From Yersinia mollaretii ATCC 43969 (GTDB lineage Bacteria > Pseudomonadota > Gammaproteobacteria > Enterobacterales > Enterobacteriaceae): DNA of 64,000 nt. A model generated the notes under the pieces. The model made no database searches. It was not told the DNA's origin and was given only the letters and a program-made list of their open reading frames with translations. This document shows positions 19,318 to 27,218 of the stretch, piece after piece. Each line of letters begins with the position of its first letter. Position 1 is the stretch's first letter. The DNA lies in the NCBI RefSeq assembly GCF_013282725.1, contig NZ_CP054043.1:3968001-4032000 (forward strand). The letters are read 5' to 3'. Position numbers and translations under genes: made by a program.

Positions 19318-19773
19318 TTAACTCTCTTTACCAAGAATATCCTGCAAATCCTGCTTCAAAGAGGACATCTGGTTGGCATATTTCTCTTTGCGCTCAGCAT
19401 CTTCAATCAACTGAACTACTGTCTCTGAAAGTGTATTGCCACGGCGTCGGGCAAGGGCTGCCAAACGTTGCCACACCAAAAACTCCAAATCGATTGATTT
19501 TTTGCGGGTATGCTGGTGCTCTGCGTTGAAGTGTCGTTTACGTCTAGCGCGGATAGTCTGCTTCATCCGAGTCGCCAGTTGCGGGTTCATATGTACATCG
19601 ATCCACGCCAACACCTTCACTGGTTCACTTTCCAGTTTAACCAGTTGCTCTACGGCATCCGTAGCTGCACTGTTTTCGATATGTCGGGTAATGGCTTCAC
19701 CTTCACGGTGTTTTTTTACCAAATACGCCCATTTCCAACCACTTTCTAAATTTTCCAGTTGTTGATATTTCAT
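19318..19773 (-). CDS. matP: Macrodomain Ter organiser MatP
   Basis: 151 aa from the ATG at 19773; the upstream in-frame start at 19812 has no homology support. It comprises the N-terminal four-helix region ([15 protein letters not shown]), a ribbon-helix-helix DNA-binding part with R-K-K-S-I-D-L-E-F near residue 90, and a C-terminal coiled coil for tetramerisation. MatP binds matS sites to condense the chromosome terminus and links it to the divisome through ZapB; it also excludes MukBEF, whose genes are in this window. Its position beside ompA is conserved with E. coli. Confidence 0.96.
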   Translation of the reverse strand: MKYQQLENLESGWKWAYLVKKHREGEAITRHIENSAATDAVEQLVKLESEPVKVLAWIDVHMNPQLATRMKQTIRARRKRHFNAEHQHTRKKSIDLEFLVWQRLAALARRRGNTLSETVVQLIEDAERKEKYANQMSSLKQDLQDILGKES

Positions 19774-19962
19774 CGTGAGCTCTTTAGTGACCGCGTAACT
19801 TAAATTAAGCATAACAGCTTTACACGGAATTTCACCCTACTAAAAGCGCATGAATAGATTGTTTTTTGTACGAAGCACTGCTGATGTCTTACTCCTTGCC
19901 ATCAACTGCCACTCTACGTATATGCAGTCTGCTTTATTCTTGTATAATCGCCCTTTCCCTTT

Positions 19963-21735
19963 TTGACGATTGCATCTATTACTTTGACCAATAACCGACT
20001 TGAATGGCAGTCACTGCTGCCAAACACAACGCCGTATGAAGCGTTATTCGCTACCGCCTCCCAATTGGAGCCTGTTCCTTTTGCCGTGATTCAGCCCCGG
20101 TTAGAAAATGGCATGACGCTATTCTGTCATCCACAATCTCAACCGCGCTTTATGCTGATCAAAGCTCAAGAGAGCACCGAGTATCTGGCTTTAATTGCAG
20201 AGGCGGTTAAAGAGCTGCAACCTGAGGCTTCAGCCCTGTTTGGTGGCGATTATCTGATACACGGCCACCAAGTCACTTGGCAACCCGCACAGCGTGGTGA
20301 CGAGCGGTTTGCGGCCCAGTCACGCTGTCTCTATCAGGAATGGGTTGAGCCGGAGCAACTGTTTGGCTGCGTTAGATGGCATAAAGATCAAATCACTCTG
20401 CAACCCGGCTTAGTTCATCAGGCTAATGGTGGCGTATTGATCATGTCGGTACGGGCACTACAGGCCCAACCATTAATGTGGTTGCGCTTGAAACAAATGA
20501 TTGTCCAGCAACGCTTCGATTGGCTCTCTCCTGATGAAACTCGTCCCTTACCGGTACATATCCCCTCCATGCCGTTGGATCTACACCTGATTCTGGTTGG
20601 CGACCGTCTGGGACTGGGTGATTTCCATGATATGGAACCTGAATTGGGTGAATTGGCTATTTATGGTGAGTTCGAAGTCGAATTACCGCTAGTCGATATT
20701 GATGGCATGACATTATGGTGCGGTTACATTAATGCGCTATTGCAGCAAAAACAGTTACCGTCATTATCGGCCGATGCCTGGCCCATTCTGTTCCGCCAAG
20801 CGGTGCGTTACAGCGGTGACCAAGGCAGCCTGCCTTTGTGCCCGCAATGGCTAACCCACCAGCTAGCTGAAGCTGCGCTGTATGCCGAAGAAGAGGCCAT
20901 TACCGCCAACGCGTTGGAAGTTGCGCTCAATGCTCGCGATTGGCGGCATAGCTACCTTGCAGAGCGGATGCAGGATGAGATAGAGCTGGGCCAAATTCTG
21001 GTTGATACGGAAGGGCAAGTTGTCGGCCAGATTAACGGCCTGTCTGTTCTAGAATATCCCGGCCATCCTTATGCCTTCGGCGAACCGGCGCGTATCAGCT
21101 GTGTTGTTCACTTGGGTGATGGCGAGTTTGTTGATGTTGAACGAAAAGCCGAACTGGGTGGCAATATCCATGCTAAAGGCATGATGATCATGCAGGCATT
21201 CTTGCATTCAGAGCTGGATCTTGATCAGCCACTGCCCTTCTCTGCATCCATTGTTTTTGAGCAATCCTATGGGGAAGTGGACGGCGATAGTGCATCACTC
21301 GCCGAACTTTGCGCGTTGATCAGCGCACTCTCACAGCAGCCAATCAATCAACAAATTGCCGTGACAGGCTCTGTTGATCAGTTTGGTAATGTGCAGCCTA
21401 TTGGTGGCGTGAATGAAAAGATCGAAGGTTTCTTCGAAGCATGCCAACGCCGTGGGCTAACGGGCACTCAGGGGGTCATTTTACCCTCTACCAATGTCCG
21501 TCACTTATGCCTTAATCAGACGGTGATTGAAGCTGTACAGAATGGTCAATTCCATCTGTGGGCCGTTGATACGGTGGCTGAGGCATTACCGTTATTAACA
21601 GGGGTGGTTTACGCCGATGAGCAACAACCGAGTCTGTTGGGTATAATTCAAGAGCGAATCTCGCAGGTAAATCCTCAGGACAGACGTCGTTGGCCATGGC
21701 CATTGCGTTGGCTGAACTGGTTCAACCAGGGCTGA
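19963..21735 (+). CDS. lonH: Lon-like protease LonH (YcbZ), ATPase domain degenerate
   Basis: 590 aa with a TTG start (M-T-I-A), matching the E. coli YcbZ N-terminus M-T-I. The C-terminal Lon protease domain is intact: catalytic Ser443 in G-D-S-A-S and Lys486 in N-E-K-I, 43 residues apart as in Lon. The N-terminal half corresponds to an AAA+ region but I see no Walker A P-loop, so ATP-driven unfolding is doubtful. No Shine-Dalgarno sequence precedes the TTG; a TATAAT lies only 15 bp upstream (see findings). The 3' end is 12 bp before the fabA FabR operator, so the fabA promoter abuts it. Confidence 0.9.
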   Translation: MTIASITLTNNRLEWQSLLPNTTPYEALFATASQLEPVPFAVIQPRLENGMTLFCHPQSQPRFMLIKAQESTEYLALIAEAVKELQPEASALFGGDYLIHGHQVTWQPAQRGDERFAAQSRCLYQEWVEPEQLFGCVRWHKDQITLQPGLVHQANGGVLIMSVRALQAQPLMWLRLKQMIVQQRFDWLSPDETRPLPVHIPSMPLDLHLILVGDRLGLGDFHDMEPELGELAIYGEFEVELPLVDIDGMTLWCGYINALLQQKQLPSLSADAWPILFRQAVRYSGDQGSLPLCPQWLTHQLAEAALYAEEEAITANALEVALNARDWRHSYLAERMQDEIELGQILVDTEGQVVGQINGLSVLEYPGHPYAFGEPARISCVVHLGDGEFVDVERKAELGGNIHAKGMMIMQAFLHSELDLDQPLPFSASIVFEQSYGEVDGDSASLAELCALISALSQQPINQQIAVTGSVDQFGNVQPIGGVNEKIEGFFEACQRRGLTGTQGVILPSTNVRHLCLNQTVIEAVQNGQFHLWAVDTVAEALPLLTGVVYADEQQPSLLGIIQERISQVNPQDRRRWPWPLRWLNWFNQG

Positions 21736-21747
21736 TCGGACTTGCTC

Positions 21748-21765
21748 AGCGTACAGCTGTACGCT
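21748..21765. promoter_or_regulatory. FabR operator of fabA
   Basis: AGCGTACAGCTGTACGCT is a perfect 18-bp palindrome 39 bp upstream of the fabA start. It has the AGCGTACA half-site of known FabR sites at E. coli fabA and fabB. FabR represses unsaturated fatty-acid synthesis genes in response to long-chain acyl thioesters. A TATTCT -10-like box follows directly. Confidence 0.85.
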
Positions 21766-21803
21766 ATTCTGCGCACTTCACTAAAATAAGGCTTACTGAG
21801 AAC

Positions 21804-22322
21804 ATGGTAGATAAACGCGAATCCTATACAAAAGAAGACCTTGAAGCATCAGGCCGTGGCGAGCTGTTTGGCGCTGGCGGGCCACCATTGCCCGCAGGCA
21901 ATATGTTAATGATGGACCGTGTCGTCAAAATGACAGAAGACGGCGGCACCTATGGCAAAGGTTATGTGGAAGCGGAACTGGATATCAATCCAGACCTATG
22001 GTTCTTCGGTTGCCACTTTATCGGCGACCCAGTAATGCCTGGTTGCCTGGGCCTTGATGCCATGTGGCAGCTGGTCGGTTTCTATCTTGGCTGGTTGGGC
22101 GGCGAAGGAAAAGGCCGTGCACTGGGTGTAGGTGAAGTTAAGTTCACCGGTCAGGTTCTACCTGATGCTAAAAAAGTGACATATCGTATTAATTTTAAAC
22201 GTATTATCATGCGTAAATTAATTATGGGCGTTGCAGATGGCGAAGTATTGGTTGATGGCAAAGTGATTTACACCGCCACCGACTTGAAAGTAGGCTTGTT
22301 TAAAGATACTGCTGCTTTCTAA
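21804..22322 (+). CDS. fabA: 3-hydroxydecanoyl-ACP dehydratase/isomerase FabA
   Basis: 172 aa, identical in length to E. coli FabA, from the ATG at 21804 (M-V-D-K-R-E-S-Y). It dehydrates 3-hydroxydecanoyl-ACP and isomerises trans-2- to cis-3-decenoyl-ACP, the entry to unsaturated fatty acids. The active-site histidine lies in [13 protein letters not shown] near residue 71, and the aspartate in C-L-G-L-D-A-M-W-Q near residue 85. A longer in-frame start at 21690 runs through lonH and the FabR operator and is discounted. Confidence 0.98.
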   Translation: MVDKRESYTKEDLEASGRGELFGAGGPPLPAGNMLMMDRVVKMTEDGGTYGKGYVEAELDINPDLWFFGCHFIGDPVMPGCLGLDAMWQLVGFYLGWLGGEGKGRALGVGEVKFTGQVLPDAKKVTYRINFKRIIMRKLIMGVADGEVLVDGKVIYTATDLKVGLFKDTAAF

Positions 22323-22341
22323 TATTTTATTAGCTGTCCTT

Positions 22342-22371
22342 GTGCAGGGGGCCGTAAAATCCCCCCTGCAC
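22342..22371 (+). terminator. fabA terminator hairpin
   Basis: GTGCAGGGGG pairs perfectly with CCCCCTGCAC around a 10-nt loop, 19 bp after the fabA stop. The T-tract is weak (TATTAT), but the GC-rich 10-bp stem is typical of terminators. Confidence 0.7.
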
Positions 22372-22421
22372 TATTATGACGATGACTCACTATTTTAATG
22401 CCCAATGGCATTTTTTTAACG

Positions 22422-22450
22422 CTAGTAACTACAATAAATGTAGTCACTAG
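22422..22450. promoter_or_regulatory. Near-perfect palindrome upstream of the HxlR gene, candidate operator
   Basis: Two 12-bp arms, CTAGTAACTACA and TGTAGTCACTAG, are inverted repeats with one mismatch around ATAAA. It lies 200 bp upstream of the HxlR-type regulator gene and is the only operator-like sequence there. Autoregulation by the HxlR protein is the simplest reading. Confidence 0.5.
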
Positions 22451-22471
22451 AACTGATGGCAAAGTTGATTA

Positions 22472-22542
22472 GTGGGGGAAATGTGCCGAATGGGTCGTAA
22501 CGGTGTAAACCGTCGGAGCACCTATCGATATAATCACCCCCG
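22472..22542 (+). promoter_or_regulatory. Nested stem-loops upstream of the HxlR gene, possible structured leader
   Basis: Three nested pairings are visible: GGGGG (22474-22478) with CCCCC (22537-22541), GTGC (22483-22486) with GCAC (22518-22521), and an inner hairpin ACGGT-GTAA-ACCGT (22500-22513). It lies 109 bp before the HxlR start codon, between the palindrome and the gene. It matches no riboswitch class I can recall. Confidence 0.35.
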
Positions 22543-22650
22543 CAAATCACCGGGATATAAAATAGGTTTGTCAGCAATTTCTGACTAGGTAGCCTTTTTA
22601 AATGTCAGCCCCAAGGCCAGCCAAATACACCGTTATCAAGTGAGTGTGGT

Positions 22651-23196
22651 ATGCAAAGAACCCGCTTTGAAAACACCCCCTGTCCGGTAGCCCGCTCTCT
22701 TGAGCGAGTAGGAGAGTGGTGGAGCATATTGATCATTCGTGATGCCTTTCAGGGGTTAACACGATTTGATGAATTTCAGCAAAGTTTGCAACTTTCACCC
22801 ACCATTCTCACCCGCCGCTTAAAGTCTCTGGTAGAGAGCGGCATCCTTGAGAAGCGACTCTATAATCCTCGGCCTGCCCGCTATGAGTATTTATTGACCG
22901 AGCGTGGCAGCGATTTTTTCCCCATTATTGCTGCTCTGTTTCACTGGGGTAATCAGCATTTTGCGCCAGAAGGCCCCGCAGTGGTACTGGTGGATCGCCG
23001 AACGGGCGCACCTGTCGAGCCCATACTGCTAGACAGACAGACCGGGCAACCTATTCGCACCCAAGATGTCACTCTTGCGGCAGGCTCCGTCAGGAGCGAT
23101 ATAATTAATCAACGGTTGGCACTCATGCATGGCAAGCAGTCCGTCGATGCTATGCAGCTCCCCCACTCAATTGAGCCTCAAAAGGAAAAACAATGA
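22651..23196 (+). CDS. HxlR-family winged-helix transcriptional regulator
   Basis: 181 aa. The winged-helix domain (about residues 9-110) has the HxlR pattern: C-P-V-A-R with Cys11, G-E-W-W-S-I-L-I-I-R-D, R-F-D-E-F, L-x-R-R-L-K-S-L-V-E-S-G, R-Y-E-Y-x-L-T-E-R-G and the following W-G. A C-terminal extension of about 60 residues carries a V-D-R-R-T-G and D-R-Q-T-G repeat pair, common in proteobacterial HxlR proteins. Family members sense reactive electrophiles or small molecules, often through the N-terminal cysteine. The stop overlaps the next start by 4 bp (ATGA), so the regulator and ketosynthase are one operon. No counterpart lies at this place in E. coli. The ligand is unknown. Confidence 0.87.
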   Translation: MQRTRFENTPCPVARSLERVGEWWSILIIRDAFQGLTRFDEFQQSLQLSPTILTRRLKSLVESGILEKRLYNPRPARYEYLLTERGSDFFPIIAALFHWGNQHFAPEGPAVVLVDRRTGAPVEPILLDRQTGQPIRTQDVTLAAGSVRSDIINQRLALMHGKQSVDAMQLPHSIEPQKEKQ

Positions 23197-24467
23197 ATAT
23201 GCGCCGCGTAGTGATTACAGGAATGGGTGTCGTTTCCCCATTAGGCTGTGGTATCGAAACTGTTTGGCACCGTCTGCTCGCTGGGCAATCGGGCATTCGT
23301 GTGCTACCCGATGAGATTGTCGGCGATTTGCCGGCCAAAATTGGCGGGCAAGTCCCCACCCTCGCGGCTGATCCCGAAGCAGGTTTCGATCCCGACAAAG
23401 CTGTCGCACCAAAAGATCAAAAGAAAATGGACCGTTTCATTGAATTTGCGATGGCCGCAGCAGATGAAGCCATTGCTCAGGCAGGCTGGCAAGCAGATGA
23501 CTCAGAGAAGCAAGACCGTACCGCCACTGTCATTGGTTCAGGTATTGGCGGCTTCCCCTCTATCGCCCATGCCGTGCGTACCACCGACAGCCGTGGACCC
23601 AAGCGGCTATCCCCTTTTACCGTGCCCTCGTTTTTGGTGAATCTGGCCGCAGGTCACGTCTCGATTAAGCACCATTTCAAAGGCCCGATTGGCGCACCAG
23701 TCACTGCCTGTGCCGCAGGTGTGCAAGCCATCGGTGATGCCGTGCGATTAATTCGTAACCATGAAGCGGATGTTGCCTTGTGTGGCGGTGCTGAAGCCGC
23801 GATTGATAAAGTCAGTCTGGCGGGTTTTGCCGCCGCACGGGCATTATCAACCGGTTCAAATGATGCCCCAGAAAAAGCCTCACGTCCTTTCGATAGCGCC
23901 CGCGATGGTTTTGTGATGGGTGAAGGTGCCGGTTTATTGATTATTGAGGAGTTGGAGCATGCACTGGCCCGTGGTGCGCAACCTTTAGCTGAGATTGTCG
24001 GCTATGGTACCAGTGCCGATGCCTACCATATGACCTCAGGCGCTGAAGATGGCGACGGTGCTTACCGTGCGATGAAGATTGCTTTGCGTCAGGCAGGGAT
24101 TTCACCCGCGCAAGTTCAGCATCTAAATGCTCATGCAACGTCAACCCCGGTGGGCGATCTTGGCGAAATTAACGCCATTAAGCATCTGTTTGGTGAGGGT
24201 AATACCTTAGCGGTAACCTCAACAAAATCGGCCACTGGCCATTTGCTAGGTGCCGCTGGTGGGCTGGAAACTATTTTCACCGTGCTGGCACTACGTGATC
24301 AAATCGTGCCCGCAACCCTGAATCTGGAAAATCTTGACCCTGCGGCTAAGGGGCTGAATATCGTGGCGGGAAAAGCTCTGCCACATGAGATGAGCTACGC
24401 CCTTTCAAATGGTTTTGGTTTTGGCGGAGTCAATGCCAGTATCTTGCTGAAACGCTGGGTAGGATAA
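23193..24467 (+). CDS. Beta-ketoacyl-ACP synthase II-type enzyme (FabF-like)
   Basis: 424 aa, a complete condensing enzyme. Catalytic Cys173 lies in T-A-C-A-A-G, His314 in N-A-H-A-T-S-T-P-V-G-D, Lys345 in T-K-S and His350 in T-G-H-L-L-G-A-A-G-G. The start ATG overlaps the HxlR stop and has AAAGGA 6 nt upstream. Such enzymes extend acyl-ACP with malonyl-ACP. It lacks a partner acyl carrier protein or ketoreductase gene nearby, so it probably draws on the housekeeping pool. The position next to fabA suggests a lipid role, but this is inference; it is a paralogue, not the fabF of the fab cluster. Confidence 0.88.
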   Translation: MNMRRVVITGMGVVSPLGCGIETVWHRLLAGQSGIRVLPDEIVGDLPAKIGGQVPTLAADPEAGFDPDKAVAPKDQKKMDRFIEFAMAAADEAIAQAGWQADDSEKQDRTATVIGSGIGGFPSIAHAVRTTDSRGPKRLSPFTVPSFLVNLAAGHVSIKHHFKGPIGAPVTACAAGVQAIGDAVRLIRNHEADVALCGGAEAAIDKVSLAGFAAARALSTGSNDAPEKASRPFDSARDGFVMGEGAGLLIIEELEHALARGAQPLAEIVGYGTSADAYHMTSGAEDGDGAYRAMKIALRQAGISPAQVQHLNAHATSTPVGDLGEINAIKHLFGEGNTLAVTSTKSATGHLLGAAGGLETIFTVLALRDQIVPATLNLENLDPAAKGLNIVAGKALPHEMSYALSNGFGFGGVNASILLKRWVG

Positions 24468-24470
24468 TTA

Positions 24471-24512
24471 AGGCAGCCAACAACGCTGCATCGTCAAGGA
24501 CGAAGGGTAATT
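24471..24512. repeat. Truncated ERIC element (one end only)
   Basis: About 42 bp with GCAGCCAACAACGCTGCATC followed by a stretch ending GACGAAGGGTAAT, the right end of Enterobacterial Repetitive Intergenic Consensus elements. The same segment, diverged, forms the right end of the full copy at 61200-61325 (GCAGCTAACAACGCTGCGGC). It starts 4 bp after the ketosynthase stop codon. Confidence 0.7.
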
Positions 24513-24515
24513 AAC

Positions 24516-24547
24516 AACCTCCGCAATATGCGCATAAAGCGGAGGTT
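24516..24547. terminator. Hairpin 3' of rmf
   Basis: AACCTCCGC and GCGGAGGTT form a perfect 9-bp stem with a 14-nt loop, 25 bp beyond the rmf stop and close to the ketosynthase 3' end. No T-tract on either strand, so it may act as an mRNA 3' stabiliser or bidirectional terminator. Confidence 0.5.
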
Positions 24548-24572
24548 ATCCCTTAGTCTGACAGAGAGCCGC

Positions 24573-24740
24573 TTAAGCGGTCACAGCCCTGTCCTCCATG
24601 GCTTGTCGCCAACCTCCTAACCAATGCGATCTAGCGTCTAAAGCTTGATAGGGACAAATTTCCCTTGAACGCCCTGAAATACCTGCCTGATAACCACGTG
24701 ACAACGCCCTTTCCAGGCGATCTCTTTTCTGTCTCTTCAT
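24573..24740 (-). CDS. rmf: Ribosome modulation factor RMF
   Basis: 55 aa, the E. coli length, found by reading the minus strand. It begins M-K-R-Q-K-R-D-R-L-E-R-A and continues G-Y-Q-A-G-I-S-G-R-S, C-P-Y-Q-A-L and W-L-G-G-W-R-Q-A-M, all RMF signatures. RMF converts 70S ribosomes to inactive 100S dimers in stationary phase. In E. coli rmf is also next to fabA; here the HxlR-ketosynthase pair lies between them. A longer frame on the same strand (24631-24846) is a different reading frame and is not the gene. Confidence 0.97.
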   Translation of the reverse strand: MKRQKRDRLERALSRGYQAGISGRSREICPYQALDARSHWLGGWRQAMEDRAVTA

Positions 24741-24942
24741 GCCTCGTTTCCCTCATCTTTCGGTCTGGTGGAAAGAAAACAGTGACCACTTTATGTGCAA
24801 TCACAGTTAAGTGATAGTCCTTAAGAAACAGAAAAGCAATGCGCAATATTCACGCCAATGTCACATTTGTGAGCTATGCACGTAGAATGCGCTAAGTGAT
24901 TGATTTGGGATGAGCGATGGTAATACTTTGATATTTAATGAC

Positions 24943-24987
24943 AATCCTCTTTCATAGCAAAATTATTATTGCTAATGAAAGAGGATT
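24943..24987. repeat. Long hairpin between pqiC and rmf
   Basis: AATCCTCTTTCAT plus AGCAA pairs with TTGCT plus AATGAAAGAGGATT: an 18-bp stem with one bulged base and a loop of about 8 nt. It lies 21 bp beyond the pqiC stop. It may terminate the pqi operon, though the following T-tract is weak, or be a small palindromic repeat. Confidence 0.55.
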
Positions 24988-25008
24988 AGACTGATTTAGA
25001 ACAATATA

Positions 25009-25569
25009 TTATTTAAGTCGTTGCAACTGAGCAGAGATTGTCCCAGCTTCCTGCTGCCAGCCCGCAGCCAAGGTGCGGATCAAAGCATCATAGCCATCTT
25101 CACTCTGTTTAAGCTCCAGATCGAATGGCTGCTTAATCAGTTGCCCCTGATGTTTCAGTATCCAGACACCACGGATGATGGCTCGGCCATCATAACGCCC
25201 ATGGAAGCCAGTGACAGTCACATTGAGGACATCCTGATCACTATCCAGCGGCTGGGAAGAGACTAACCAGCCCGGCAGCGCGTAGCTCAGATTGGTGACC
25301 AACGTTTGTTGCAACTGCTGATCCAGCGGACTGGCCCATAGGTTGTTGGCGGCAATCACATATTGCACATCATTAGTTTGATAGACCACCCCCGTCGCGG
25401 CGAGATAATCCGCAACACCCACATGCTCAATCCACAGTTGCCTTGATGCCACACTGCTACTGGCCGTAACAGGTGCACTCATTGTCGGTAACTGATAATA
25501 CGTTTTACTGGGTTCGCTGCTGCAAGCGCTGAGTAACAGCGCGGCGATAACTGCCATCCATTTCATCAT
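25009..25569 (-). CDS. pqiC: Intermembrane transport lipoprotein PqiC (YmbA)
   Basis: 186 aa lipoprotein. The signal peptide ends in the lipobox L-L-S-A-C with the lipidated cysteine at residue 16, followed by serines. The DUF330 domain fills the rest, with the Y-Y-Q-L-P and L-W-I-E-H-V motifs near residues 25-51. In E. coli, PqiC is an outer-membrane lipoprotein that partners the PqiB needle in lipid transport across the periplasm. Its start overlaps the pqiB stop by 4 bp. It is the last gene of pqiABC. Confidence 0.93.
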   Translation of the reverse strand: MMKWMAVIAALLLSACSSEPSKTYYQLPTMSAPVTASSSVASRQLWIEHVGVADYLAATGVVYQTNDVQYVIAANNLWASPLDQQLQQTLVTNLSYALPGWLVSSQPLDSDQDVLNVTVTGFHGRYDGRAIIRGVWILKHQGQLIKQPFDLELKQSEDGYDALIRTLAAGWQQEAGTISAQLQRLK

Positions 25570-27218
25570 TTTTTGGCCTTCTTAGGCTGAGGGTCCTGAC
25601 TTCCTGCCGCTTCAAATACCAGCGCATTGCTCTTCTCATTCAGCGTCCGCAATACCGGTTGTAATTCACGCAAGACCTGATCTAATCGCTGCATATCGCC
25701 GACCATTTTATTGTAGGCCGGTGAACCAGGCTGGAAGCCTTTCATGCTGCGATTCAATTCGTTCAAGGTTTTTTGCAGATCTTGTGGCAGATCTTTCATC
25801 GCCGGACTGGCGGTAATTGCCGTCAGCGACTCCAACGTTTTTTGCGTCTCACGCATGGTTTTCTGACTCTCAACCAGCGTTTTCGTGACCTCATTCAGCA
25901 TCGGATCCAGCGGCAGATTGTTAATCTTATCCAGCGTTTGCATCACTTTTTGCTGCATCTGCGCTAAACCGCCACTGACTGTTGGCAGTAATGGATAACC
26001 CGCCACCTCCAGCGGCCCTTTCCACGGTTTGGCATCTGGATAGAAGTCCAGATCAATGAACAGTGCGCCAGTCAACAAGTTGCCCGACTTCAATGATGCC
26101 CGCAGACCGCGCTCTTTGGCGGTTTTCAGTATCTGTTCGAAATTAGCATCCGGGCCTAAATCATTACGGAAACGGCCTGGCTCAATACGAATGAGTACCG
26201 GAATGCGGAAATCATTATCAACGCGCTGCTTCATCCCATCAGTGAAGAATGGCACATCCGCAACAGTTCCCACGCGGATACCTCGGAACTCAACCGGAGC
26301 ACCTGACTGCAAACCACGGACTGAATCGGAGAAGAACAGCAAGAAATCCTCATGTTCCGTGTACAGTGAGTTTTGGATGCTGCTGCGGTTATCAAACAGC
26401 TTGAACTCAGGCTTATCTGTGGTGATGGGCTTACCTAGTTCTAAACCATCCGGGACATCGAAGCTAACTCCCCCACTGAACAAGGTTGCCAGTGATGCCA
26501 TTTCGACACGCATACCCTGTGATGATAAATCGACGGCCACACCACTGTCTTTCCAGAAACGGACATTGGTGGTGACCAAGCTGTCATAAGGTGCGCCAAT
26601 AAATAGCTGATAACGCATTAAGCGTGATTTAGCATCGAAAGTGCTGGTTTCCACCGAACCGACTCGATAGCCACGGAACAACACCGGATCGCCCGCATTC
26701 AACTGCCCAGCTTGCTCGCTATCCAGTGTGATGCGCAGCCCTTTGGCATCGGGAGAGGCCAGCGGTGGAGAGTCCAGCAAGGTGAACTCACTTAACGATT
26801 TACCTTTGCTGCCGGGTTGCAGCTCAATATAAGCACCGGAAAGCAGCGTTCCAAGGCCAGAAACACCTTCACGGCCAATCTGTGGCTTGACCACCCAGAA
26901 TACGGTATCACTGTGCAACAGGGTATTCATGCCTGAATTCAACCGCGCCTGCACGATAACATGGTTGAGATCTTCACTTAACGTGACCTGCTCAACGACG
27001 CCAACATCCACACTACGGCTCTTTATTTTTGTTTTACCCGCTTCTATGCCCTCAGCATTCAGTGTGGTCATGACCACCTCTGGACCCTGATGGCTAAAAT
27101 GGTAAAACAGTATCCATGCGCCAATCAGCGCAGTGACAATCGGGATGATCCACACGGGAGACCATCGCTTGATTTTTTCAATTTCCGCCACATTCTGGCT
27201 GGGATTATTGTCCGTCAC
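25566..27218 (-). CDS. pqiB: MCE-domain intermembrane transport protein PqiB
   Basis: 550 aa from a GTG at 27218, preferred because AGGAG lies 7 nt upstream and the length is close to the 546 aa of E. coli PqiB; an upstream in-frame GTG at 27245 would add nine residues. One N-terminal transmembrane helix (about residues 20-40, W-S-P-V-W-I-I-P-I-V-T-A) precedes three tandem MCE domains (about 45-130, 160-240, 285-390) and a C-terminal coiled coil (about 420-530) that forms the hollow needle spanning the periplasm. The start overlaps pqiA by 14 bp. It moves lipids between membranes with PqiA and PqiC. Confidence 0.93.
   Translation of the reverse strand: MTDNNPSQNVAEIEKIKRWSPVWIIPIVTALIGAWILFYHFSHQGPEVVMTTLNAEGIEAGKTKIKSRSVDVGVVEQVTLSEDLNHVIVQARLNSGMNTLLHSDTVFWVVKPQIGREGVSGLGTLLSGAYIELQPGSKGKSLSEFTLLDSPPLASPDAKGLRITLDSEQAGQLNAGDPVLFRGYRVGSVETSTFDAKSRLMRYQLFIGAPYDSLVTTNVRFWKDSGVAVDLSSQGMRVEMASLATLFSGGVSFDVPDGLELGKPITTDKPEFKLFDNRSSIQNSLYTEHEDFLLFFSDSVRGLQSGAPVEFRGIRVGTVADVPFFTDGMKQRVDNDFRIPVLIRIEPGRFRNDLGPDANFEQILKTAKERGLRASLKSGNLLTGALFIDLDFYPDAKPWKGPLEVAGYPLLPTVSGGLAQMQQKVMQTLDKINNLPLDPMLNEVTKTLVESQKTMRETQKTLESLTAITASPAMKDLPQDLQKTLNELNRSMKGFQPGSPAYNKMVGDMQRLDQVLRELQPVLRTLNEKSNALVFEAAGSQDPQPKKAKK

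Noticed and set aside
21690..21803. N-terminal extension of fabA overlapping lonH
   Set aside because: It covers the FabR operator and part of lonH; E. coli FabA begins at the equivalent of 21804.
24631..24846. 71-codon minus-strand frame overlapping rmf
   Set aside because: It reads a different frame across rmf, whose own frame shows full RMF homology.
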